The position numbers and the translations under genes were made by a program. A DNA stretch of 5,914 nt. Origin: Spirochaetaceae bacterium (GTDB lineage Bacteria > Spirochaetota > Spirochaetia > Treponematales > Treponemataceae). Where the stretch lies: positions 1 through 5,914 of the forward strand of contig JAFNZQ010000209.1 of the NCBI GenBank assembly GCA_017382775.1, in the 5' to 3' direction. Numbering within the stretch: the stretch's first letter is position 1; each line of letters opens with the position of its first letter. Below the pieces are notes generated by a model that worked only from the letters and a program-made list of their open reading frames with translations, ran no database searches and had not been told where the DNA came from. Positions 1 through 4,565 of the stretch are shown piece after piece.

Positions 1-205
1 GTATCGCCGGACGCAATCGGCAGGTTTACTTTGGTGAAAATAATGCCACACGGATTTGTTCCCATCTAACGATGCTCACTGGTTGTTTCTGGCGAAGTTG
101 GTAGTAGGTGACGTGGGCGGATTTGGCTATGTAGGTGGTTGGTTTAGTTAGGGTTTCTGTTCGATTTGTGTAAACCGGAGGTAAACTTTTGGTTTAGTTT
201 GTGCA
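1..205. repeat. Gene-free, repeat-containing intergenic stretch
   Basis: No supported coding region is visible here. The stretch carries a copy (about 42-79) of a 37-bp repeat beginning ATGCCACACGGATTTG that recurs at 2824-2860, 2978-3012 and 3332-3358. It also carries a copy (170-196) of a GTAAACCGGAGGTAAAC repeat seen again at 3265-3290 and 3297-3326. The first 30 bases resemble 3211-3240. The same intergenic repeat families therefore flank the dehydrogenase-methyltransferase pair on both sides. The short open frame at 166-360 runs through a hairpin and the antisense 3' end of the dehydrogenase gene and is not believed. Confidence 0.7.
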
Positions 206-211
206 CCGATG

Positions 212-253
212 AGGCACATCATTTTCGATGGGACGAAAACGATGTGCCTTTTT
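212..253. terminator. Long hairpin just beyond the dehydrogenase stop; direction ambiguous
   Basis: Two 16-bp arms (212-227 and 234-249) pair around the 6-base loop at 228-233 with a single exception. On the plus strand that exception is an A-C mismatch; on the minus strand it is a G-U wobble, so the minus-strand RNA folds better. The T-run expected of an intrinsic terminator (250-253) lies on the plus-strand side, while the minus side continues CATCGG. It could end a plus-strand transcript entering from outside the window, or act as a 3' stabilising or terminating stem for the minus-strand dehydrogenase mRNA, whose stop codon is 11 bases away at 261-263. Confidence 0.6.
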
Positions 254-260
254 GTGTGAA

Positions 261-1322
261 TTATTTTTCGATAATTACGAGGGGCTTGATAAGGTCGCGG
301 GGCTTGTCCTTCATTAACATGAGGGCAGGCTCTACGTTTTCAAGACCTTCGAAACGGTGAGTAACCAACTTTTCGGGATGGATACGGCCGGTCATTACCA
401 ATCGGGCAAGTTTTTCCAATCGGAGACGGCCACCGGGCATAAGTCCGCCACGGATTTGTTTGTGACCCATTCCGCATCCCCATTCGACTCGGGGAATTGC
501 AACGGAGTCGCCTTCACCGAGATAGTTTACGTTTCCGATGATTCCGCCGGGTTTGAGAATTTTCAATGCCTGGGCGAAAGTGTCGTTGTCACCGCCTGCG
601 ATAACAATTTTGTCCACACCCTTACCGTCGGTTTTGGCCAAAACCTGATCCACGATGTCGCCGTTTTTGTAATTGATAATTTCGGTGGCGCCGAATTCAA
701 GGGCGAGGTCGCAACAGTTTTTGCGAGAACCAACTGCGTAAATGGTGGAAGCGCCTCGAATGGCTGCTGCGGCAACGGACATCAATCCCACGGGGCCAAT
801 ACCGATAACGGTAACCGTATCACCGAACTGAATGTCGGCAAGCTCTACTCCGTGGAAACCGGTGGGAACCATGTCGGCCAACATACAGGCTGCGGCAATG
901 TCCATTCCTTCGGGAAGGTGAGCCAAGTTGCCGTCTGCATCGTTTACATGGAAAAATTCACCGAAAACGCCGTCTTTGAAGTTGGAGAACTTCCAACCGG
1001 ACAACATTCCGCCGGAATGCATGGCATAACCGCCCTGGGCTTCCAAGGAATTCCAGTCGGGAGTAATTGCTGCAATAAGGACTTTGTCACCCGGTTTGAA
1101 ATCCTTTACTTCGGATCCAACCTGTACTACTTCGCCCACAGCTTCGTGTCCAAGAATCATTTCGTGACGATCACCGATGGCTCCCGACCATACAGTGTGA
1201 ATGTCCGATGTACAGGGGGCAAGCGCAATAGGTTTACAGATAGCGTCACAAGGGCCACAAACAGGCATTTCTTTTTCGACCCAGCCTGTTTCGCCGATTT
1301 TCATCATTGCAAAACCTTTCAT
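261..1322 (-). CDS. NADP-dependent zinc-containing secondary alcohol dehydrogenase
   Basis: A 353-residue cytosolic medium-chain dehydrogenase, predicted to interconvert secondary alcohols and ketones (or related aldehydes) with NADP(H). It reads like the Clostridium beijerinckii / Thermoanaerobacter enzymes (351-352 residues) throughout. Catalytic zinc ligands are C37, H59 (in GHE, 58-60) and D150. The four-cysteine structural zinc loop of classical horse-liver-type enzymes is absent, as in this subfamily. The Rossmann glycine motif GIGPVG is at 174-179. G198, S199, R200 and Y218 match the residues that bind the NADP 2'-phosphate in the Clostridium enzyme. The start at 1322 is chosen because GGAGG lies about 7 bases upstream and the family begins MKGFAM; an ATG 30 bases further upstream lacks this support. 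The gene is probably transcribed alone from the promoter at 1398-1426. Family is very secure; physiological substrate unknown. Confidence 0.96.
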   Translation of the reverse strand: MKGFAMMKIGETGWVEKEMPVCGPCDAICKPIALAPCTSDIHTVWSGAIGDRHEMILGHEAVGEVVQVGSEVKDFKPGDKVLIAAITPDWNSLEAQGGYAMHSGGMLSGWKFSNFKDGVFGEFFHVNDADGNLAHLPEGMDIAAACMLADMVPTGFHGVELADIQFGDTVTVIGIGPVGLMSVAAAAIRGASTIYAVGSRKNCCDLALEFGATEIINYKNGDIVDQVLAKTDGKGVDKIVIAGGDNDTFAQALKILKPGGIIGNVNYLGEGDSVAIPRVEWGCGMGHKQIRGGLMPGGRLRLEKLARLVMTGRIHPEKLVTHRFEGLENVEPALMLMKDKPRDLIKPLVIIEK

Positions 1323-1397
1323 TTTATCCTCCAAGTGTTTTGTGATTGCCATTTGTCAATGAGGATGTTCATTGAATGGAAACAATCCGATATATCT

Positions 1398-1426
1398 ATT
1401 ATAACCGTTTTTTTAGAAAAAAGCAA
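1398..1426 (-). promoter_or_regulatory. Sigma-70-type promoter of the alcohol dehydrogenase
   Basis: Read on the minus strand, TTGCTT (1421-1426) is followed by exactly 17 bp and a perfect TATAAT (1398-1403). Transcription should begin near 1391, giving a leader of roughly 70 bases that ends in the GGAGG ribosome binding site. The -10 is perfect and the -35 matches consensus at 3 of 6 positions, so this is a plausible moderate promoter. No operator palindrome stands out nearby. Confidence 0.7.
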
Positions 1427-1501
1427 GAAAAATTTACAATAAAAATAAATTTTTATCTCCCCTGCCCCATCAATTCCCATTGGATTACATAAGGGATGAT
1501 T

Positions 1502-2599
1502 TTAATTGTTGCGATAATTTTCTCTGATTTCCGATATGGGAACCAATTTTCCGTTTCTTTCAACGTACCAATGGGCAAATCCGTTTAATCTGTCGGCTTT
1601 AACTCCCTTTGCCAAGGCCACGCATGTGTGCATATCCAAAACTTGATTTTGATACAGTAATTTTCCGTCCGGGCATAAAACCGCAACGGGACTTTTGTCT
1701 TTTAGATAAAAATATTCGCCTTCCAGTAAATATTTATCCCTAATCATTTCTTCCACAGTAACCTTTTTGGGTTTTTCGTCAAAGACAGACTTTGCCAAAT
1801 CGCTATTTTGGAATTGGGTTGATTCCAATCTGATTTTTCCGAACTTGCAATATTTTTCATCCCTTTCTATCATTATATATTTTCTTCCCAGTTTTTTTGT
1901 CGCAACGCCGGTGGTCATTGTGCCACCAAAGGGATCCAACACCACATCACCAATTTTACTGGAAATGGTAATAATGCGTTCCAATAATTCAAGAGGTTTT
2001 TGGGTGTTGTGCAGTTTGTTCCCCGATTCATCATTTAATCTTTCCCTTCCCGAACAAACGGGGAAGCGCCACACAGAACCCATTTGTTTTCTGACACCAT
2101 TACGGAATTCTTCATCAGTAACCGTGTCGCGATTCAGTTCCTTGGCCGTTTTGTAGTTAAAGGTATATAGTGCTTTTGGGGATTGTGTCGCCCAAATAAG
2201 GGTTTCGTGGCTATTGTTTAATCGGGTTCCTTTGAAATTCGGAGTGGGATTTTTTTTATGCCATACAACATCGTTTATAATCCAAAAGCCCAAATCCTGC
2301 ATTATTCCGCCAATGGAATAAATGCACTGCATTCCGCCAATAACCCAAATGGAACCATTGGGCTTTAACAGTCTTTTGCAAGCGAGAAGCCATTTTTTTG
2401 TAAATTCATTGTAGGAATCTTGGTCGGAGAATTTATCCCAATGGTCGTCGCATCCGTCAAATTCCGTTCCACCGAATCTGTGCAAAACTCCTTCTGTCCT
2501 CATCCAATAAGGCGGATCGGCAAAAATTAGGTCCACGCTGTTTGGTGGCAATTTATTCATTTCTTCAACTGTATCACCGTTAATTATGATATCATACAT
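1502..2599 (-). CDS. HinfI/CcrM-family DNA adenine N6-methyltransferase, apparently solitary
   Basis: A 365-residue beta-class amino-methyltransferase, expected to transfer methyl from SAM to the N6 of adenine. The catalytic motif comes first: FADPPY at 26-31, followed by a TEG...DDHWDKF stretch like M.HinfI. The CcrM/HinfI signature NPTPNFKGTR (117-126) with HETLIWA (131-137) follows, then TQKP at 199-202, then the SAM-binding motif LDPFGG at 221-226. Residues from about 275 to the end resemble the C-terminal domain of CcrM (RAMA-like). Relatives methylate GANTC, so that target is inferred. Motif I reads DPFGGTMTT where CcrM and M.HinfI have DPFFGTGTT, and residues 154-170 hold an insertion relative to CcrM. 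The start is supported by AGGAGA 8 bases upstream. No restriction gene adjoins it, suggesting a regulatory or cell-cycle role as for CcrM. Expression probably depends on the promoter-terminator leader at 2641-2719. Confidence 0.93.
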   Translation of the reverse strand: MYDIIINGDTVEEMNKLPPNSVDLIFADPPYWMRTEGVLHRFGGTEFDGCDDHWDKFSDQDSYNEFTKKWLLACKRLLKPNGSIWVIGGMQCIYSIGGIMQDLGFWIINDVVWHKKNPTPNFKGTRLNNSHETLIWATQSPKALYTFNYKTAKELNRDTVTDEEFRNGVRKQMGSVWRFPVCSGRERLNDESGNKLHNTQKPLELLERIITISSKIGDVVLDPFGGTMTTGVATKKLGRKYIMIERDEKYCKFGKIRLESTQFQNSDLAKSVFDEKPKKVTVEEMIRDKYLLEGEYFYLKDKSPVAVLCPDGKLLYQNQVLDMHTCVALAKGVKADRLNGFAHWYVERNGKLVPISEIRENYRNN

Positions 2600-2640
2600 T
2601 GGTTATCTCCTTGCATTTTCAACAACAGGATTTTACAATC

Positions 2641-2671
2641 AAAAAAACGATGAGGCCTGTTTAAGACCTCA
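2641..2671 (-). terminator. Intrinsic terminator inside the methyltransferase leader (possible attenuator)
   Basis: On the minus strand a stem with 8-base arms (bases 2651-2671; TGAGGTCT pairing with AGGCCTCA through one G-U wobble, 5-base loop) is followed by TCG and seven T's (2641-2647). On the plus strand the wobble becomes a C-A mismatch and no T-run follows, so the direction is clearly minus. It lies about 13 bases after the expected start of transcription and about 42 bases before the methyltransferase ATG. It would therefore stop most transcripts from the promoter at 2691-2719 unless read through or relieved. Confidence 0.8.
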
Positions 2672-2690
2672 CTTCACCATCCTTATTGTG

Positions 2691-2719
2691 ATTATACCGC
2701 AAAAATGGTTAAATGTCAA
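2691..2719 (-). promoter_or_regulatory. Perfect consensus sigma-70 promoter upstream of the methyltransferase
   Basis: On the minus strand a perfect TTGACA (2714-2719) and a perfect TATAAT (2691-2696) are separated by exactly 17 bp. Transcription should start near 2684, giving an 85-base leader to the ATG at 2599, or a transcript of about 45 bases if it ends at the internal terminator. A full-consensus promoter is unusual for a DNA methyltransferase gene, and the terminator directly downstream may be what restrains it. Confidence 0.88.
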
Positions 2720-2823
2720 TAATTTATCTTGATATCATAACTTACAAAGCCGGGATGTTTCGTACTTCGGCGGCAATCCGGCTTACCTAGCGGTAAACGG
2801 TCGGTTTGGATTTGGGGAAGACG

Positions 2824-2860
2824 ATGCCACACGGATTTGTTCCCATCTAACGATGCTCAC
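2824..2860 (+). repeat. 37-bp interspersed repeat, one of four copies
   Basis: Begins ATGCCACACGGATTTG and ends GATGCTCAC. It is essentially identical to 43-79, closely matches 2978-3012, and its left part recurs at 3332-3358. At 2824 and 2978 it is followed by the same GGTGAGAAGTTGAAAGTGCG spacer and then a 74-bp element, whereas the copies at 43 and 3332 have different right flanks. This suggests separate mobility or recombination endpoints. No function is recognised. Confidence 0.75.
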
Positions 2861-2904
2861 GGTGAGAAGTTGAAAGTGCGTCACGGTTTCGTCATGTGTC
2901 ATGT

Positions 2905-2978
2905 GTCATGCTGAACTTGTTTCAGCATCTTTGATGCGCATCTCGGATGTGCGGATTCCGAAACAAGTTCGGAATGAC
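2905..2978. repeat. 74-bp REP/MITE-like double-hairpin element, copy A
   Basis: The first 25 bases (starting GTCATGCTGAAC) and the last 25 (ending GTTCGGAATGAC) are imperfect inverted repeats of each other, so the element can fold as one long hairpin. Each end is also a small hairpin by itself: ATGCTGAA / TTCAGCAT and ATTCCGAA / TTCGGAAT, each with 8-bp stems and 5-base loops. The two loops, CTTGT and ACAAG, are exact complements. The middle holds the palindrome GATGCGCATC. No coding capacity. This pattern fits REP/BIME or miniature inverted-repeat elements mobilised in trans. Confidence 0.8.
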
Positions 2979-3038
2979 CCACACGGATTTGTTCCCATCT
3001 GACGATGCTCACGGTGAGAAGTTGAAAGTGCGTCATGC

Positions 3039-3112
3039 GTCATGCTGAACTTGTTTCAGCATCTTTGATGCGCATCTCGGACGTGCGGATTCCGAAACAA
3101 GTTCGGAATGAC
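3039..3112. repeat. 74-bp REP/MITE-like double-hairpin element, copy B
   Basis: Differs from the copy at 2905-2978 at only one of 74 positions (GGACGTG here versus GGATGTG). Both hairpins and the complementary loops are intact. The near-identity, together with the shared upstream spacer, indicates a recent tandem duplication of the whole 37-bp-repeat-plus-element unit rather than two independent insertions. Confidence 0.8.
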
Positions 3113-3154
3113 ATGGTGGCCACATCTCGGACGTGTATCTCCGGCGACCGGCTC

Positions 3155-3188
3155 TGATGTGCGGATTCCGAAACAAGTTCGGAATGAC
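3155..3188. repeat. Partial third copy of the 74-bp element (right end only)
   Basis: This reproduces the last 34 bases of the 74-bp element (TGATGTGCGGATTCCG onward), including its complete right hairpin. The left hairpin is missing. A fragment of the element's middle (ATCTCGGACGTG) sits at 3124-3135, so the stretch 3113-3188 looks like a decayed or rearranged copy. Confidence 0.7.
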
Positions 3189-3250
3189 GATTGTTTAAAT
3201 GGGCGTTGTCGTATCGCCTGACGGCAAGCGGTCGGTTTGGTTATGGTAAA

Positions 3251-3326
3251 CCGGCTTACCTGCGGTAAACCGGAGGTAAGCTTTTGGTAGAATTAAGTAA
3301 ACCGTAGGTAAACTTTTGGTTTACTT
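3251..3326. repeat. Cluster of GGTAAACC-type palindromic repeats
   Basis: At 3251-3273 the arms CCGGCTTACC and GGTAAACCGG pair with one mismatch around a TGC loop. A related hairpin is at 2778-2800. Overlapping and following it are two copies of a GTAAACCG(G/T)AGGTAA unit (3265-3290 and 3297-3326), matching 170-196 near the left edge of the window. These lie between the 74-bp elements and the recombinase gene. They are probably non-coding dispersed repeats; no regulatory role can be assigned. Confidence 0.6.
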
Positions 3327-3371
3327 GGAAATAATGCCACACGGGTTTGTTCCCATCTGTGGAGTGTGGAG

Positions 3372-3400
3372 TGGATTGTTATGGTGGGTGAAAGTACAAT
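3372..3400 (+). promoter_or_regulatory. Candidate promoter of the tyrosine recombinase
   Basis: TGGATT (3372-3377) and TACAAT (3395-3400) are separated by 17 bp. The -10 matches consensus at 5 of 6 positions and the -35 at 3 of 6. A start near 3407 would leave a leader of about 25 bases ending in AAGGAGA before the ATG at 3432. This looks weak, which would suit a recombinase made at low level. Confidence 0.4.
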
Positions 3401-3431
3401 AGATGTATCATCAAAAATTAAGGAGACTTTC

Positions 3432-4367
3432 ATGACTACACAAACTTTACTTGCGAACTGGCTTAACACTTACGCAAAAGAACACATTAAGGTTAGAACT
3501 TATCTTCGATATCAAAGCATTATTGCTTCACATATTAAACCGACCTTGGGTGAACGTAATATTGAAGATGTAACCAGGGGAGACATACAATCATTTCTCG
3601 CCTGTAAAAAAGCAGCGAGTAATCTTCGTTTTAACGGACGAAAATTGTCTGCCACCAGTATTAATCTCATTTTTACGGTTCTGAACCTTGCCTTCAATTA
3701 CGCCTGCGACATGGAATTAATCGAAAAAAATCCATGTGGTGGCATTCGACGAGTACACACTACCACAAAACGGGCTGAAGCCTTTACGAAAGAAGAACAG
3801 CGAAAAATCGAAATGACAATTATGGCTTCCGGCGATTTACGCCTGTTTGGCATCATTCTTTGCCTTTATACCGGTCTGCGTCTGGGTGAACTGCTGGGAC
3901 TTGAATGGTCAGATATTGACACGTCCGGAGGTCTTATTTACGTGAATAAAACCATTTATCGCAGCAAAGACGGAAGCGGCGTGTGGAAACTTTTTGTGGA
4001 CAAGCCCAAAACCGCCGCCTCGGATCGAATTATCCCCATGCCGGCGTATATTACAGAAATGGTGATTGCACAAAGAAAAATGTCGAAAAGCCCATATGTC
4101 GTTGCGAACAAAAAAGATGGTCGCATGTCCATTCGCTCATACCAATATATGTTTGAAAAACTAACCGAAAAGGCAGGAGTGCGAAAATTAAACTTCCATG
4201 CACTGCGACACACCTTCGCAACACGAGCCATTGAATGTGGTATGGACATTAAAACCCTTGCCGAAATTATGGGGCATCAAAATGCCTCCATAACGCTAAA
4301 CCGCTACGCACACTGCATGATGGATCACAAAATTGCAATGATGAATCGCCTGCCGAAAAATTTTTAA
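3432..4367 (+). CDS. Tyrosine recombinase, probable DNA invertase acting on the adjacent promoter segment
   Basis: A 311-residue tyrosine-type site-specific recombinase that cuts and rejoins DNA through a phosphotyrosine intermediate. Residues about 5-105 form the N-terminal core-binding (SAM-like) domain, and about 115-305 the catalytic domain. All catalytic positions are visible: R150 (TGLRLGE), K193 (KPKT), H256 and R259 (HALRH), H282 (MGHQ) and nucleophile Y292 (NRYAH). It lacks the extra N-terminal arm-binding domain of lambda- or Tn916-type integrases, which fits enzymes working on short simple sites such as Xer-like proteins and invertases. The start at 3432 has AAGGAGA just upstream; the in-frame ATG at 3366 runs into repeat-derived sequence and is not preferred. 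Its stop is 8 bp from the left inverted site at 4376, so that segment is its likely substrate. No phage or conjugation genes are visible. Confidence 0.93.
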   Translation: MTTQTLLANWLNTYAKEHIKVRTYLRYQSIIASHIKPTLGERNIEDVTRGDIQSFLACKKAASNLRFNGRKLSATSINLIFTVLNLAFNYACDMELIEKNPCGGIRRVHTTTKRAEAFTKEEQRKIEMTIMASGDLRLFGIILCLYTGLRLGELLGLEWSDIDTSGGLIYVNKTIYRSKDGSGVWKLFVDKPKTAASDRIIPMPAYITEMVIAQRKMSKSPYVVANKKDGRMSIRSYQYMFEKLTEKAGVRKLNFHALRHTFATRAIECGMDIKTLAEIMGHQNASITLNRYAHCMMDHKIAMMNRLPKNF

Positions 4368-4375
4368 GTCAATAC

Positions 4376-4400
4376 TGCACCGAATGAAATATTCGCGGTA
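4376..4400 (+). repeat. Left inverted recombination site (IRL)
   Basis: The site has left arm TGCACCGAAT, core GAAAT and right arm ATTCGCGGTA. Its first 20 bases match the reverse complement of 4536-4555 at 19 of 20 positions, including the whole 15-base run CGAATGAAATATTCG. The two arms are partly symmetrical (7 of 10), as expected for two recombinase monomers binding either side of a short crossover core. It lies directly after the recombinase stop codon. Confidence 0.82.
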
Positions 4401-4421
4401 GAAAAAGCTCGAGAAAACTTT

Positions 4422-4449
4422 GTATTATTGAGATAATGCAAGATTTTTT
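4422..4449 (+). terminator. Weak terminator-like stem downstream of the recombinase
   Basis: GTATTAT (4422-4428) pairs with ATAATGC (4433-4439) around a TGAG loop, using one wobble pair, and six T's follow at 4444-4449. The stem is AT-rich and therefore weak. It lies inside the presumed invertible segment, so it could end recombinase transcripts in the present orientation and would be reversed after a flip. Confidence 0.4.
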
Positions 4450-4480
4450 GCGTAAAAATACGAAAATATAACTTTTTTTA

Positions 4481-4509
4481 TTGAATATTTTAAAAAAAAG
4501 TGATATAAT
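4481..4509 (+). promoter_or_regulatory. Strong promoter inside the invertible segment, facing the methylase operon
   Basis: TTGAAT (4481-4486) and a perfect TATAAT (4504-4509) are 17 bp apart, with an A/T-rich spacer. Transcription would start near 4516 and give a 5' leader of about 50 bases running through the right recombination site to the ATG at 4566. No comparable promoter reads in the opposite direction within the segment, so flipping should leave the operon without a good promoter. Confidence 0.82.
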
Positions 4510-4530
4510 TTTCGCAAAAGTTTTGATTCT

Positions 4531-4555
4531 TGCACCGAATATTTCATTCGCTGCA
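4531..4555 (-). repeat. Right inverted recombination site (IRR)
   Basis: The site has left arm TGCACCGAAT, core ATTTC and right arm ATTCGCTGCA. The arms are complementary at 9 of 10 positions, a near-perfect palindrome except for the asymmetric 5-bp core. The core is the exact reverse complement of the core at 4386-4390. The arms of the two sites are also similar in the direct sense (18 of 20), so the core sets the relative orientation; opposite cores predict inversion rather than deletion. The site forms part of the operon's 5' leader. Confidence 0.82.
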
Positions 4556-4565
4556 AAGGAGTAAA

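Larger units (their letters stand above)
2750..3360. repeat. Gene-free intergenic block of interspersed and tandem repeats
   Basis: No coding region is supported between the methyltransferase promoter and the recombinase gene. The block contains hairpin-forming GGTAAACC-type repeats (2778-2800, 3251-3273, 3265-3290, 3297-3326), three further copies of the 37-bp ATGCCACACGGATTTG repeat, and two complete plus one partial copy of a 74-bp double-hairpin element. The segments 2828-2978 and 2979-3112 are tandem relatives: both contain the 37-bp repeat, the spacer GGTGAGAAGTTGAAAGTGCG and the 74-bp element in the same order. The irregular repeat lengths rule against a CRISPR array. Confidence 0.8.
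4376..4555. other. Putative invertible promoter segment (phase-variation switch)
   Basis: A 180-bp, very AT-rich segment is bounded by inverted 25-bp sites (4376-4400 and 4531-4555) with 130 bp between them. It contains one strong promoter (4481-4509) now directed rightward at the methylase operon, and a weak terminator-like stem behind the recombinase gene. The right site ends at 4555, just before AGGAG (4557-4561). Inversion would therefore remove or restore the promoter while leaving the ribosome binding site and the coding region intact. A tyrosine recombinase gene adjoins it. This is the standard layout of invertible-promoter switches known from gut bacteria. The segment is in the ON orientation here. 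That inversion occurs is inferred, not observed. Confidence 0.8.

Noticed and set aside
166..360. A short plus-strand open frame of 64 codons
   Set aside because: It spans a repeat, a hairpin and the antisense end of the dehydrogenase gene, with no ribosome binding site of its own.
357..1442. A 361-codon open frame on the plus strand opposite the dehydrogenase
   Set aside because: It is the antisense shadow of a dehydrogenase with complete catalytic and cofactor residues; it lacks recognisable motifs and runs through the dehydrogenase promoter.
2600..2671. An antiterminator formed by AACAGG in the terminator loop pairing with CCTGTT further down the leader
   Set aside because: The CCTGTT lies beyond the T-run, so it is transcribed only after the termination decision and cannot prevent it.
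2824..3188. A CRISPR array
   Set aside because: Repeats are of mixed type and length, spacers are themselves repeated, and no cas gene is present.
3366..3431. A 22-residue longer recombinase starting at 3366
   Set aside because: No good ribosome binding site precedes it and the extra residues derive from intergenic sequence, while AAGGAGA sits properly before 3432.
3432..4367. Integrase of a phage or conjugative element with att sites
   Set aside because: No other phage or transfer genes and no tRNA are visible, the arm-binding domain is absent, and inverted sites lie directly beside the gene, which favours an invertase.
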